55,732 nt of DNA, from positions 1 to 55,732 of the forward strand of contig NZ_QICQ01000018.1 in assembly GCF_003201195.1 (NCBI RefSeq). Reading direction: 5' to 3'. Position 1 is the stretch's first letter; the number at the start of each line of letters is the position of its first letter. Shown here one piece after another: positions 1-8,644 of the stretch. The DNA is from Nitrosomonas eutropha. GTDB taxonomy: Bacteria; Pseudomonadota; Gammaproteobacteria; Burkholderiales; Nitrosomonadaceae. Below the pieces are notes generated by a model, which saw nothing but the letters and a program-made list of their open reading frames with translations, made no database searches and had not been told where the DNA came from. Position numbers and translations under genes: made by a program.

Positions 1-189
1 AAACGGTATTATTACGACTCACACGATCAGTTGAAGGCCCATCTCCATCGCTTTGTGATGGCTTATAACTTCGCCAAAAGACTAAAAGCTCTCAAAGGCC
101 TAACACCCTATGAATACATCTGCAAAATCTGGAAAAATGAGCCAGATCGTTTTATCTTTGATCCATTCCAGCACACCGTGGGACTAAAC
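1..189 (+). pseudogene. IS481-type transposase, C-terminal fragment
   Basis: The reading frame is open from the first base and encodes the C-terminal end of an integrase-core (rve) transposase. The stretch AYNFAKRLKALKGLTPYEYI and the final PGLNT-like residues (here VGLNT) are typical of IS481-family proteins. The family normally stops right after this motif. Here the frame has no stop and runs into DNA that is clearly the antisense of the neighbouring response-regulator gene, so the element boundary lies near 185-192. I cannot see a terminal inverted repeat or a target duplication, because the rest of the element is outside the window. It may be the end of an intact copy or a decayed remnant. 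Family recognition is firm; the exact boundary is inferred. Confidence 0.75.
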
Positions 190-726
190 ACCAAGTACCT
201 GTTCAACGTTCTCACTAACCCAGACAAGTCGCGGCAAATCCTCTGTAAAATGCAGGTTGTACAGAATCACCGGGCTAGCTGCCAGCAAATGGGAGAGGCG
301 CAAATTTGCCCGTTTTGTATTGACTCGCTCACGCGTCAACTCGGCCAGCCACTGCGCCTTCTCTAATGTTGCAAGAATCCCGGAGAGATAGTTTTTATGC
401 TTGATCAGATAACCTTCCACCTCCGGACACTGTGCCAGTGCAGTTGCCGCATCGGTGTCCTGGCCGGTCATCAGCACAACAGGAATGTCCAGTTTGCGCT
501 CTTTGCGCAACAACCTGATAAATTCAAGACCATCCATCCCCGGCAAACAATAATCGACCAGCAGTACATCGAAATCAGCAGTTCGTTCCGGACCAGCGGG
601 CAAGAGCGCCAGCGCATCCTGTACATTCGTCACCGTAGCCAACTTAATCCCGGCTGCCTCCTGCACTAATGCACGTTGTACGCTATCAACATCACTTTGA
701 CTGCATGAGATATAAAGAACACGCAT
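184..726 (-). pseudogene. Response regulator with PAS start, truncated by IS insertion
   Basis: The product starts with a receiver (REC) domain over residues 1-125. It has a phospho-acceptor Asp58 in LLVDYCLPG, Thr87 in VLMTG and Lys109 in GYLIK. A helical linker follows at about 125-150, and then the beginning of a PAS domain (residues 150-180, with the typical motif VSENVEQVLG). The frame stops exactly where the neighbouring transposase sequence begins, so the gene has been cut within its PAS domain. REC-PAS proteins usually continue into a GGDEF/EAL or kinase output domain; that part is missing here and may lie beyond the insertion. The remaining peptide could be phosphorylated but has no output domain, so I call it a probable pseudogene. 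Confidence 0.75.
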
Positions 727-985
727 TATTGTTGATTACTCAATTGAGCAAATTACCCTGGCAAATCGTCACTTGTTATGCCACATCCATAGAACTATCA
801 AAATTGACCGGCTCGATAATATAAGAAATGGCTCTGGAATCACAGGCATATCAAATATTTCTGTCGCTTCACGGCAACAGGAATAACGCTTCGGCAAGTA
901 TGAACTTATCATGACAACCTGATAAAACGAGAACTTGCGATACTCCAGGATGTCTGAAAAATATATTTGTTAAAGCACACTAAAA

Positions 986-2320
986 ATGAAAACAATTATT
1001 GCTGCATTAATTATCTTGATAATAACAATGGTTATAACTGTCTTTGCAATGGAGAAAATCGTGACACCCAGCTCTGTAAACTCAAATCAAACTACTGATT
1101 CAAAATCAAATTATATTGTTCTGGGCATGGGTTGTTTCTGGGGTGCCGAGAAGCGCATGGGAGAGCTGCCCGGGGTGGTTGATGTGGAAAGCGGCTATGC
1201 AGGTGGTGACCACGCCGGTGTAGGTTATGAGGATATTCTGAATTTTGAACGCGCGTTGCGTATCGGCAGAGCTGCCGGACGCAATCATGCCGAAGTAGTT
1301 AAAGTGACGTTTGCTCCTGAACAAGTATCATTGGAAAGCGTGCTGGCAAAATTCTGGGAAAGTCATAATCCCACTCAGGGTGATCGCCAAGGGAATGACA
1401 TCGGCAGTAATTATCGTAGCGCTATCTACTATCACGATGAGGATCAAAAAACCCTCGCGCTGGCCACACGTGATACCTACCAGCAAGCGCTGACAGCAGC
1501 TGGATATGGCCAGATTACGACTGAAATCCTGCCTCTCAAAAACTACATCACCGCGGAAGAATACCATCAAAATTATTTGAAGAAAAATCCGGATGGCTAC
1601 TGTGGCTTGGGCGGCATAGGTGTGAAATACCCTGCTGCAGATCATACAAAAGATACAACCACAACTTCAGCCGCCCCTTCCGTACAGCCGCTTGACAGCA
1701 AGGATTTAAACTTTGATCGGCAACTGGTGGTGTTTGAATCAGAAAACTGCGAATTTTGCGTACAATTCAAACAGGATATCCTCGACCACTGGCAGGCAGA
1801 CGTTCCCATGATCGTGACAATGAATGCCAACCCGCCTACCGATTGGGTACTGGACAAACCCTTATTTGCGTCTCCCACAATGGTGTTGTTCAGCAAAGGC
1901 AAGGAGGTGGCGCGTTATACTGGTTACAACGGAGAAAAGGAAAAATTCTGGCAATGGCTCGGGTTTCAATTATTGACACCGGAACAACAGAAAATTGCTT
2001 TCGAGCAGGGGACCGAGCGCGCTTTCACCGGCTCCAATCTGGACGAGAAACGTCCGGGCAGGTTTGTTGACCCGATCACTGGTGTCACGCTGTTTCGTAG
2101 CCAGACCAAATTTAACAGCGGAACCGGCTGGCCCAGTTTCTTTGAACCGGCTGAAGGATCTGTCACCTATCACAAAGACAACTCCGGCTATATGCAGCGG
2201 ATTGAAGTGCGCAGTGCCAGCTCTGGCATTCATCTCGGCCATGTATTCAATGACGGCCCTCCCCCCAGTCATAAACGCTACTGCATCAACGGCAATGTCC
2301 TGAAGTTTGTGCCGGATTAA
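986..2320 (+). CDS. msrAB: MsrA-thioredoxin-MsrB methionine sulfoxide reductase fusion
   Basis: This 444-residue fusion repairs oxidised methionine, reducing both the S and R sulfoxides. Residues 4-23 form a hydrophobic N-terminal segment, either a signal anchor or an uncleaved export signal, so the enzyme probably acts outside the cytoplasm. The MsrA domain covers about 42-215, with catalytic Cys50 in GCFWG and a likely resolving Cys206 in GYCGLGG. A thioredoxin-like domain follows at about 240-330, with a CEFC redox pair (Cys255/Cys258) and a cis-proline loop FASPTM. The MsrB domain covers 330-444, with GTGWPSF and catalytic Cys433 in RYCIN. It lacks the CxxC zinc pairs of zinc-type MsrB. 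In the well-known Neisseria PilB the thioredoxin domain comes first; here it sits between the two reductases and could reduce both. The gene stands alone, 72 bp before pepN. Confidence 0.93.
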   Translation: MKTIIAALIILIITMVITVFAMEKIVTPSSVNSNQTTDSKSNYIVLGMGCFWGAEKRMGELPGVVDVESGYAGGDHAGVGYEDILNFERALRIGRAAGRNHAEVVKVTFAPEQVSLESVLAKFWESHNPTQGDRQGNDIGSNYRSAIYYHDEDQKTLALATRDTYQQALTAAGYGQITTEILPLKNYITAEEYHQNYLKKNPDGYCGLGGIGVKYPAADHTKDTTTTSAAPSVQPLDSKDLNFDRQLVVFESENCEFCVQFKQDILDHWQADVPMIVTMNANPPTDWVLDKPLFASPTMVLFSKGKEVARYTGYNGEKEKFWQWLGFQLLTPEQQKIAFEQGTERAFTGSNLDEKRPGRFVDPITGVTLFRSQTKFNSGTGWPSFFEPAEGSVTYHKDNSGYMQRIEVRSASSGIHLGHVFNDGPPPSHKRYCINGNVLKFVPD

Positions 2321-2392
2321 TCTGCGTAACTTGAAATCAGAAGGCTGAAGTGGGTTAATACCTGTTTAGAACTATTTTTCTCATGGCTGATC

Positions 2393-5014
2393 ATGTCTAC
2401 CACCACTGTTACCTACCTTGCTGATTACCGCGCACCTGAATTTCTAATTGAAAAAACCCATCTGACCTTCAAATTGCATGAAGGCTATACCGATGTCAAT
2501 AGTCAGCTGACCATTGTCCGCAACCCGCACAGCACTCACGCCGATCACCTGGTTCTACACGGCGAGCAACTGGAATTACTTTCTCTGGCAGTTGATGAAC
2601 ACCCACTTGGTGCCGGGGATTATCAGATCACCCCGCAAAACATGACCGTTCACAACGTGCCTGAGCACTTTATCCTGCAGTGCAAAACACGTATCTATCC
2701 CGAGAAAAACACCGCATTGGAAGGGCTGTATCGCTCTAGCGGCATGTATTGCACACAATGCGAAGCCGAGGGTTTCCGCAAGATTACCTACTATCTGGAT
2801 CGCCCGGATGTTATGAGCGAATTTGAAACAGTCATCATTGCTGAGGAAGGTGCTTTTTCGACTATGCTTTCCAACGGCAACTGCCTGTCTGATACAGTGT
2901 ACGCTGGCAAGCGCATCGTACACTGGCACGATCCTTTCAAGAAACCCAGCTATCTGTTTGCGCTGGTTGCAGGTAATTTAGTCTGCCTGGAAGATCACTT
3001 TTCTACCCAGTCAGGCCGTCAGGTTTTGCTGCAAATCTATACTGAAGCAAAAGACAGCGATAAATGCCACTTTGCCATGCGGTCATTAAAAAAAGCCATG
3101 TGCTGGGATGAGCAAACCTATGGCCGGGAATATGATCTGGATCGTTTTATGATTGTCGCCGTAGATGATTTTAATATGGGGGCAATGGAAAATAAGGGGC
3201 TGAATATATTCAACACTTCCTGCGTATTGGCTCACCCGGCCAGCACCACCGATGCGGCGTTCCAGCGTGTGGAAAGAGTAATTGGTCACGAATATTTTCA
3301 TAACTGGTCCGGCAACCGGATCACTTGCCGCGACTGGTTTCAGTTAAGCCTGAAAGAAGGCTTAACCGTTTATCGTGATTCTGAATTTTCAGCGGACACG
3401 AACAGCCGTGCAGTCAAGCGCATCGAAGATGCCAACGTGATACGCAGCGTGCAGTTTGTTGAAGATGCCGGCCCGATGGCACACCCGGTACGGCCGGATT
3501 CCTATATAGAAATATCCAATTTCTATACCGTAACAATTTATGAAAAAGGTGCTGAAGTAGTGCGCATGCTGGCCAATATTCTGGGGCCAGAACAGTATCG
3601 TCGTGCTACTGATTTGTATTTCAGCCGCTTCGATGGCCAGGCAGTCACCTGCGATGATTTTGTCCAGTGTATGGAAGCAGTATCCGGCAAGGATTTGCGC
3701 CAGTTTTGTCTGTGGTATTCACAAGCTGGCACCCCGCAACTGCATATCAGCGACAGCTACGATGCTGCTCGCCAGCAATACAGCCTGACCGTCCGCCAGC
3801 ATACGCCCGCAACACCCGGACAAACAGAAAAGCAAGCGCTGCACATTCCCCTCAAAATCGCGCTTTATGGTAGCAAGGGTGTGCTTGCTTTGGTGATTGA
3901 TGGACAGAACAAAGGCACAGAAACTGTACTGGATATTTGTCAGGATCAGCAAACCATCATCTTTGAGCAGGTGGCTGAGAATCCGGTACCATCTTTATTA
4001 CGTGGCTTTTCAGCACCAGTGAAGATTTTCTATGCTTATCAGTTAGCACAATTGCAGCAATTGATTCTGCTGGATAGCGATGGCTTTTGTCGCTGGGATG
4101 CCATGCAAAGCCTGATGCGCATAGTGTTGTGCAACGCTATCGACGGCAAGGATAACCATGCAGAACAAATTATGCTGGTGGATACACTCAAACAATTGCT
4201 GGCTGACCATGCATCCATGGATGTGGCTTTATTGGCCTGCATGCTGGACTTACCCAGCGAACAGTATCTGGCCAGCCTGTACGATAAAGCCAACCCGACA
4301 GCGATCAGCCAGGCCAGAACGCAATTACAGCAACAGCTTGCCATACAGTTACAGCCAGAACTGCTGGGTTGTTATCAGACTTTGCAGGACAAGATACAAG
4401 GATTATCCGCACCAGCGATGGCAGCACGCAGTTTACGTAACCGTGCACTGGCTTATTTGCTGCATATTAATGATGCGCGCTACCGCAATCTAGCGCAGCT
4501 GCAATTTGCCCAGGCAAACAACATGACCGATCAATTTGCTGCCTTGCGAGCACTGGTGCATACTGAACATGCAGGATCAACCGCACAGGAAGCGCTGCAG
4601 GCTTTTTACCAGCAATGGCAGCACGAAACACTGGTCGTCAATATGTGGTTCCAGGTACAGGTCACACGGCCTTGGGGTAATGTATTGCAGGCAGTACACA
4701 AGCTCTTAAACCACGCAGCGTTTGATGCCCGCAACCCGAATAAATTGCGTGCCGTGATCGCTGCTTTTACCAATCAAAACTTTGCCAGTTTTCATGATCG
4801 CTCCGGTAAAGCCTACCAATTCCTGGCTGACCAGATCGCCGACATTGATCAACGCAACCCGCAAATGGCTGCTCGCTTGTTGACACCATTAACACATTGG
4901 CATCAGTTTATTGACGAGCACGCCATATTAATGCGAAAAGCACTGGAATCATTGTCGCAATGTGAATTAAGCAAGGATGTTTACGAGGTGGTGAGCAAGA
5001 GCCTGATGAACTAA
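2393..5014 (+). CDS. pepN: Aminopeptidase N
   Basis: This is an 873-residue M1-family zinc metallopeptidase, the usual length for the bacterial alanyl aminopeptidase that removes N-terminal residues during cytoplasmic peptide turnover. The exopeptidase signature GAMEN lies at about residues 262-266. The zinc motif HEYFH is at about 299-303, with the third ligand Glu about 19 residues later in LKEGLTVYRD. The N-terminal beta-domain, central catalytic domain and long helical C-terminal domain are all present. I use the ATG at 2393; an ATG ten bases upstream is in another frame. Nothing suggests an operon beyond its position after msrAB. Confidence 0.96.
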   Translation: MSTTTVTYLADYRAPEFLIEKTHLTFKLHEGYTDVNSQLTIVRNPHSTHADHLVLHGEQLELLSLAVDEHPLGAGDYQITPQNMTVHNVPEHFILQCKTRIYPEKNTALEGLYRSSGMYCTQCEAEGFRKITYYLDRPDVMSEFETVIIAEEGAFSTMLSNGNCLSDTVYAGKRIVHWHDPFKKPSYLFALVAGNLVCLEDHFSTQSGRQVLLQIYTEAKDSDKCHFAMRSLKKAMCWDEQTYGREYDLDRFMIVAVDDFNMGAMENKGLNIFNTSCVLAHPASTTDAAFQRVERVIGHEYFHNWSGNRITCRDWFQLSLKEGLTVYRDSEFSADTNSRAVKRIEDANVIRSVQFVEDAGPMAHPVRPDSYIEISNFYTVTIYEKGAEVVRMLANILGPEQYRRATDLYFSRFDGQAVTCDDFVQCMEAVSGKDLRQFCLWYSQAGTPQLHISDSYDAARQQYSLTVRQHTPATPGQTEKQALHIPLKIALYGSKGVLALVIDGQNKGTETVLDICQDQQTIIFEQVAENPVPSLLRGFSAPVKIFYAYQLAQLQQLILLDSDGFCRWDAMQSLMRIVLCNAIDGKDNHAEQIMLVDTLKQLLADHASMDVALLACMLDLPSEQYLASLYDKANPTAISQARTQLQQQLAIQLQPELLGCYQTLQDKIQGLSAPAMAARSLRNRALAYLLHINDARYRNLAQLQFAQANNMTDQFAALRALVHTEHAGSTAQEALQAFYQQWQHETLVVNMWFQVQVTRPWGNVLQAVHKLLNHAAFDARNPNKLRAVIAAFTNQNFASFHDRSGKAYQFLADQIADIDQRNPQMAARLLTPLTHWHQFIDEHAILMRKALESLSQCELSKDVYEVVSKSLMN

Positions 5015-5033
5015 AGGGTATTTTTGCGTGTCT

Positions 5034-5554
5034 TCAGTACATGTCAACGTCTCTCTCATCAGAGTTGGAACATCCGTAAAACAACTTGGAACAGGTTCTT
5101 ATCCGATGAGTCACCTGAATTTAGCTATAACCAGGCCTGATTTCATCAGAAAAACCGAGAAATGTCTGTCTATCAAGCTCTCCCTCCAGATCAAACTTAA
5201 AGTTTTGAATCAATATACCACGCGCTGCAGCATTATAAGTAACGCGCGTAGCCCAGATCCGAGGTCCAACTGTGTAACACTGCTTCTACCGCTTTAGGCC
5301 CGTGATTGGTACCCAATAATGCCGATGGTTCACCACCATCCCAATAGAAAAGCTGGGTACAGGGAGTATCTTCTCGCCCGGCTCCCCAGAAACCTTAAAT
5401 CGCTGTCCGTGAACGCCTCCGCCGAGCCGGGTACTATACTGGTTGCACGAAATCAGCAGGAGGTCGGTTCTGGATTTTTTAATGGTGCCAGTAATGCTAC
5501 CAGCCGCGTAACATCTATGCCGTTCAAAGATTGCCTGACTTTGGTAGCAGACAT
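5034..5554 (-). pseudogene. Decayed OsmC-family gene
   Basis: Reading the minus strand in three frames recovers an OsmC-type protein almost end to end. The N-terminus MSATKVRQSLNGIDVT begins at 5554 and is stopped by a TGA at 5453-5455. A middle block in another frame reads EPSALLGTNHGPKAVEAVLH (about 5340-5260). A third block reads VTYNAAARGILIQ followed by FDLEGELD and SDEIRPGY (about 5230-5105), broken by an in-frame stop after PGYS. The last residues run to a stop at 5034-5036. These blocks lie in family order (N-terminal arm, GPNxVE..LHA helix, YHAAARGI strand, EGELD strand), so this is one gene with at least two frameshifts and two nonsense codons. No single frame gives a functional protein. 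The motif normally containing the first redox Cys has itself degenerated (HSWTSDLGYA). An intact OsmC-like gene lies just downstream on the other strand. Confidence 0.85.
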
Positions 5555-5747
5555 TGCTTGATCTCTCTTTCTTCATAAGCTTCCCCTGTTAGGGTTCGCA
5601 ACTTGCTCATTACTGGATTGCTTCAATCCCATGGATTTTCACAATGACAGAGTAAGTAGATCACCCCAACCTTGCCATTTCATTCTTCCCGGTATATTAT
5701 TGGCCAGAAAGAGAACGAATGGTCTACTTATAGCAATAGCTCATATC

Positions 5748-5753
5748 AGGAGG
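5748..5753 (+). promoter_or_regulatory. Strong Shine-Dalgarno fixing the OsmC start
   Basis: A perfect AGGAGG lies six bases before the ATG at 5760. The reading frame extends upstream to a start at 5631, but the extra 43 residues look non-native and have no comparable ribosome-binding site. I therefore use 5760 as the start. Confidence 0.8.
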
Positions 5754-5759
5754 TTAACA

Positions 5760-6302
5760 ATGAGTGCCCCGGATACTAAAAATATTGTCAATGGAATCAA
5801 TATTGAACAATCTTTTGTCATACAAAAACAAATCAGTGAAGATCGCAGCGGTGATATGGCCAAACCCAAATACCAGGCAACGGTTGTCTGGGATAGCGGC
5901 TACCATACCACTGCAAATGTTACCGATGGCCAGACGATTATCGGCGATGAACCTCCGCGTTACGGTGGCAAAGGCACGGGCATCTCTCCGCAGGATATGT
6001 TGCTGACTGCTGTCGGTCACTGCCTGGCTGCCTCTTATATCGGTGGATTATCTGCTGCCCGTATCAACGTGGAATCATTGCGATTACATGTTTCGGGGCG
6101 CGTCAATTTCGGCGTGGCTTATGCAGTTGAGGCAGGCAACCCGGGATTTGAGGACATCAACGTAGTCGTGGAAATTCAAACCGATACACCACAAGAAAAA
6201 GTACTCGCACTACTAGAGAAGCTGAAACAAACTGCGCCGATACCCGATACCATCATGCGCCCGGTACCGGTCAATATCGAAATTCATCACCAGCCGAAGT
6301 AA
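5760..6302 (+). CDS. OsmC-family protein with a single cysteine
   Basis: This 180-residue protein belongs to the OsmC/Ohr superfamily, whose best-studied members reduce organic hydroperoxides with two reactive cysteines. An N-terminal arm covers residues 1-35 and the alpha/beta fold follows, with GISPQDMLLTAVGHCLAASY around Cys88 and TAPIPDTI near the C-terminus. The second redox cysteine normally sits in that last motif (CP-type) but is Ala159 here, and Cys88 is the only cysteine in the protein. Classical two-Cys peroxidase chemistry is therefore unlikely; a mono-Cys mechanism or another role is possible. A monooxygenase and a TetR regulator follow in the same direction (62 and 57 bp gaps) and may form an operon with it. 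A decayed OsmC relative lies upstream on the opposite strand. Confidence 0.88.
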   Translation: MSAPDTKNIVNGINIEQSFVIQKQISEDRSGDMAKPKYQATVVWDSGYHTTANVTDGQTIIGDEPPRYGGKGTGISPQDMLLTAVGHCLAASYIGGLSAARINVESLRLHVSGRVNFGVAYAVEAGNPGFEDINVVVEIQTDTPQEKVLALLEKLKQTAPIPDTIMRPVPVNIEIHHQPK

Positions 6303-6363
6303 AGCATGCCACGAATCATGTATCTACGAGGCAGTTCTGATTGAAACCGAAAGGAGAGAACAG

Positions 6364-7557
6364 ATGAATACCAGTGATATCCATGATGTAGCCATAGTAG
6401 GCGCCGGTCCGGCCGGTCTGTCAGCCGCACATGAACTGACCAAAGCAGGCTTCACCCCGCTGGTGCTGGAACGCACGCCTGCTGTCGGCGATGTCTGGCG
6501 GAATCATTACGACGGGCTACGCCTGAATACGGGCCGTTTCTGTTCTGCATTGCCGGGTAACAAATTTCCCCTGTCAGCCGGTGGCTGGCCTTCACGTGAT
6601 GAAGTGGTAGCACTGCTTGAGAACATGCCTGAACGTGGTGGTTTTACGGTACAGACCAGCATCGAGATTGAAAAAATCCGCTACGGCCATGAACGCGATA
6701 TCTGGCAGATTACCAGTATCGATAACCAGCAATTTGAATCCCGCGCCGTAGTTATTGCAACAGGTACCAATCGCATTCCGGTTATTCCTGAATGGGAAGG
6801 CAAGAATACTTTTGCCGGAAAAATCATTCATTCCTCGCAATTCAAAAATGCACAGGAATATGCAGACAAGCATGTGCTGGTGGTTGGTAGCGGCAATTCA
6901 TCCGCCGAAATTGCCAGTCGGCTGGCCGAATACGCCAGTTCAGTCATTATGTCCGTCAGAACACCGCCACAACTTCTGCCCAAGAGTATTTTGGGTATTC
7001 CTTTTGTCGGGCTTGGAATAGTGTTAAGGCAACTGCCGAATTCACTGGCGGATAGCGTGCTGAGTTTCTTGCGGCGCACCATGATTGGTGATCTGTCCGC
7101 ATACGGGCTTCCCTCTCCCACCATGTCAACGTTAAAGCAGTACGCCATCAATAATGTCGTACCAATTCTTTATCGGCCTTTCGTGGACGATATCCGTGCC
7201 GGTCGTATCAAAATTGTCGGGCCGATTCAGAAAATATCGGGTGGAACAGTAGAAGTTCTAAGCGCCATTCCAGCAGCACAAAATACCAATCCGGGTACTA
7301 CGACTCTGCAGCCGGATATCATCGTTGCAGGGACCGGATTCCGCACCGGCTTCCCTGAGCTCATTCAAATACCTGGCATTACTGATGAAAAAGGCCGAGC
7401 CAAAATTGCAGGTGATCAGGAGTTTCCGGATGCACCACGCCTGTATTTTATCGGGCAGGTCAATCCACTCAGCGGCCAGTTAAATGAAATCCGGCTGGAG
7501 GCCGACAAAATTGCCCGAAAACTCAGTCAACAACTCGGTACAAGGCAGGAAAATTAA
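6364..7557 (+). CDS. Flavin-dependent monooxygenase (CzcO/FMO-like)
   Basis: This 397-residue flavoprotein has an N-terminal FAD-binding Rossmann motif VAIVGAGPAGLSAA (residues 9-22). A second, NADPH-binding Rossmann motif VLVVGSGNSSAEIA lies at about 170-183, and there is an ATGTN segment near residue 134. This architecture matches the YUCCA/CzcO-like flavin monooxygenases often annotated as putative flavoproteins involved in K+ transport, but the substrate cannot be read from sequence. A good ribosome-binding site (AAAGGAGAG) precedes the ATG. The gene lies between an OsmC-like gene and a TetR regulator, consistent with a small inducible oxidative or xenobiotic response; that link is inference. 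Confidence 0.85.
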   Translation: MNTSDIHDVAIVGAGPAGLSAAHELTKAGFTPLVLERTPAVGDVWRNHYDGLRLNTGRFCSALPGNKFPLSAGGWPSRDEVVALLENMPERGGFTVQTSIEIEKIRYGHERDIWQITSIDNQQFESRAVVIATGTNRIPVIPEWEGKNTFAGKIIHSSQFKNAQEYADKHVLVVGSGNSSAEIASRLAEYASSVIMSVRTPPQLLPKSILGIPFVGLGIVLRQLPNSLADSVLSFLRRTMIGDLSAYGLPSPTMSTLKQYAINNVVPILYRPFVDDIRAGRIKIVGPIQKISGGTVEVLSAIPAAQNTNPGTTTLQPDIIVAGTGFRTGFPELIQIPGITDEKGRAKIAGDQEFPDAPRLYFIGQVNPLSGQLNEIRLEADKIARKLSQQLGTRQEN

Positions 7558-7614
7558 CAGGAATTTTTCCGCCTTTCCCTGCTACCTGATAAAGCACTGG
7601 TTAATCTAAAAACA

Positions 7615-8181
7615 ATGCCCAAAAAAATCTCTGTCGAGGAAAGAATCCTGCAGACAGCACGACGTCTGTTCTGCCAGGTGGGTATTCACGCAACGGGGAT
7701 TGCCAGGATTATCGAAGAATCCGGTGTATCCCGGCGTAGCCTCTATACCCACTATGGATCGAAGGAGAATCTGCTCAAGGCCGTATTTGAGGCGGAGGCC
7801 AGTATATGGTTCCACTGGTTCGACTGCGATCTCCCGCAAATGACCTGTCCACCAGATGAGCGCGTTCTGGCCTTGTTCGATTTAATGCAGGACTGGTTCG
7901 ATAGTGAAATTTTTTACGGCTGTGTATTTATCAACGCCGTCGCCGAGCATGAAAAATGTAACAACTGGATACAGGAAATCGCCAACGATCACAGAGAAAA
8001 AATTACTGCCAGACTCGTAGCAATAGTGGTAGAAAGCGGTGCACGTGATCCTGAAATGGTCACGGAAAAGCTGAATTTGTTGATCGACGGGACAATTGTA
8101 GCGGCCATGGTTACCGGTAATGGCGAGATTGCACATGTCGGCAAGCTGGCCGCTGCCGATATTTTACGCAGCTCCAAATAA
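7615..8181 (+). CDS. TetR/AcrR-family transcriptional regulator
   Basis: This 188-residue repressor-type protein has an N-terminal helix-turn-helix at about residues 8-55, including QTARRLFCQVG, GIARIIEESGVSRRSLYTHYG and SKENLL. The C-terminal ligand-binding half (60-188) is helical and not recognisable by ligand. It lies 57 bp after the monooxygenase in the same direction and most likely regulates the OsmC/monooxygenase genes, itself, or both. I did not find a convincing operator palindrome by eye in the 5577-5759 leader, so the target is an inference from position. Confidence 0.9.
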   Translation: MPKKISVEERILQTARRLFCQVGIHATGIARIIEESGVSRRSLYTHYGSKENLLKAVFEAEASIWFHWFDCDLPQMTCPPDERVLALFDLMQDWFDSEIFYGCVFINAVAEHEKCNNWIQEIANDHREKITARLVAIVVESGARDPEMVTEKLNLLIDGTIVAAMVTGNGEIAHVGKLAAADILRSSK

Positions 8182-8239
8182 ATTCATGTTTTTTTGATTT
8201 CTTAGCAACCACGTAAATCCGAGGATAAGGAGGGAAAGA

Positions 8240-8389
8240 ATGATCACAATCTGGGAAAACTTATCTATCAACATTAAACGCCTCTTCATTGCTCCTGTCG
8301 TGGTGACAAGTGTTGTACTGATCGGCATGCAGCTTCATATCAATACGCGGGGAAGCGGCGGAAACCTACCCGGAAGGCTTATCAATTAA
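8240..8389 (+). CDS. Small predicted membrane protein or gene remnant
   Basis: A 49-residue ORF starts at an ATG preceded by a strong AGGAGGG (8229-8235 region). It encodes a short polar start (MITIWENLSINIKR), one hydrophobic segment (about residues 15-31, LFIAPVVVTSVVLIG), and a basic, glycine-rich tail. I do not recognise a family. In the +2 frame the sequence stays open past this stop to 8499 (AESYLSGIISQEARIQ and onward), so this may be the 5' end of a longer gene broken by a frameshift. The strong ribosome-binding site argues that it is, or recently was, translated. It follows the TetR gene by 58 bp. Confidence 0.4.
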   Translation: MITIWENLSINIKRLFIAPVVVTSVVLIGMQLHINTRGSGGNLPGRLIN

Positions 8390-8644
8390 TTCCTGCTGAA
8401 AGCTATCTATCAGGCATCATTTCGCAGGAAGCGCGTATTCAGGAGCCTGGAAAATTATCCTGCGACTCTCTGGGCCAGCTTGATATTTTCCCGGACTGAT
8501 AACTGTCGTTATGAGATATCCGGAATTCCACGCCAGAAAAAAACTGGTAGCATAAGTCATTCATCCTGGCTGATAAAGAACCAGCACAGACCTCAGCGGC
8601 CGATAAAAATCGGTTCGACAGATTTCCTTCATTACGATTAATAC
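8390..8644. other. Intergenic stretch before mscK
   Basis: No complete gene is visible here. The +2-frame continuation of the small ORF above runs to 8499. The rest is ordinary leader DNA up to the mscK start at 8645, and I see no convincing promoter or hairpin. Confidence 0.5.

Noticed and set aside
5087..5099. GAACAGGTTCT match to the IS5-type terminal repeat at the right edge
   Set aside because: Only about 11 bases agree and they lie inside OsmC-derived sequence; most likely chance.
5028..5561. Plus-strand ORFs of 80-90 codons and a 96-codon minus-strand ORF in the pepN-OsmC gap
   Set aside because: They are out-of-frame shadows or partial frames of the decayed OsmC gene, with no ribosome-binding sites or family likeness of their own.
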